This document shows positions 63,955-64,000 of a DNA stretch of 64,000 nucleotides, one piece after another (the stretch's first letter is position 1; every line of letters begins with the position of its first letter). Below the pieces are notes generated by a model, which was not told where the DNA came from, searched no databases, and saw only the letters and a program-made list of their open reading frames with translations. This DNA is from JBLMZW01 sp050259035 (lineage in GTDB: Bacteria > Bacillota > Syntrophomonadia > Syntrophomonadales > DTU052). The stretch covers positions 62,001 to 126,000 of the forward strand of contig JBLMZW010000188.1 of NCBI GenBank assembly GCA_050259035.1. The letters are read 5' to 3'. A program made the position numbers and the translations under genes.

Positions 63955-64000
63955 GATTAAACCTCCACGACATCTTTTGTGTTTTAGTCTTCCGAATTAA

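Noticed and set aside
1..64000. CRISPR arrays, prophage, transposases, defence islands, tRNA or rRNA genes.
   Set aside because: None was found on reading; the gene order is that of a conserved chromosomal core.

Overview
The window reads as a chromosomal core segment of an anaerobic, motile, endospore-forming Firmicute of the class Clostridia. The evidence is PolC and FliY (Gram-positive types), strong AAGGAGG-type ribosome binding sites with many GTG and TTG starts, spore dipicolinate synthase genes (dpaA, dpaB), and a gene order resembling Bacillus/Clostridia. It recalls Syntrophomonas-like genomes, but I cannot prove the genus. No rRNA, tRNA, insertion sequence, prophage or CRISPR array was seen. 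Nearly all genes lie on the + strand.

Layout. (1) 1-18840: a flagellar/chemotaxis operon, fliM-fliY-cheY-fliO-fliP-fliQ-fliR-flhB-flhA-flhF-flhG-pilZ-cheB-cheA-cheW-cheC-cheD-sigD-fapA-hypothetical-swrB-like, with very tight spacing and many 4-8 base overlaps; it continues beyond the left edge. (2) 18840-34720: translation, lipid and replication genes: rpsB-tsf-pyrH-frr-uppS-cdsA-AI-2E permease-dxr-rseP-ispG-proS-mgtC-polC and a SIMPL protein. (3) 34720-38110: a small accessory patch with a ferritin-like protein, a minus-strand amino acid permease and a TPR protein. (4) 38150-49460: the nusA-infB operon, rimP-nusA-ylxR-ylxQ-infB-rbfA-nrnA-truB-ribF, followed by a small uncharacterised gene, rpsO and pnp. 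(5) 49560-61000: cell-wall and sporulation genes (vanW-like, polysaccharide deacetylase, dacF-like, M16 peptidase, dut, ymxH) and the diaminopimelate/dipicolinate set dapB-dpaA-dpaB-asd-dapA, then RNase J. (6) 60960-64000: HD-GYP protein, PfkB kinase, and tepA-ylzJ on the minus strand.

How the genes work together. Region 1 encodes the flagellar export gate, the switch, the placement GTPases and a Bacillus-style CheC/CheD/FliY chemotaxis system. A PilZ brake in that operon and an HD-GYP phosphodiesterase near the right end suggest cyclic-di-GMP control of motility. Regions 2 and 4 form the usual ribosome-biogenesis, isoprenoid and phospholipid core. Region 5 links lysine/peptidoglycan precursor synthesis to the spore core solute dipicolinate.

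No unmistakably new multi-gene system is visible. The most notable observation is that PolC lacks the 3'-5' proofreading exonuclease domain normally inserted in its PHP domain, while all nine PHP metal-ligand positions appear intact. Other leads are a GC-rich structured intergenic element at 35390-35502, a small DUF4258/RelE-fold-like gene in front of rpsO with its own promoter and long leader, a candidate S15 leader RNA, and tandem hairpins separating dapB from dpaA.
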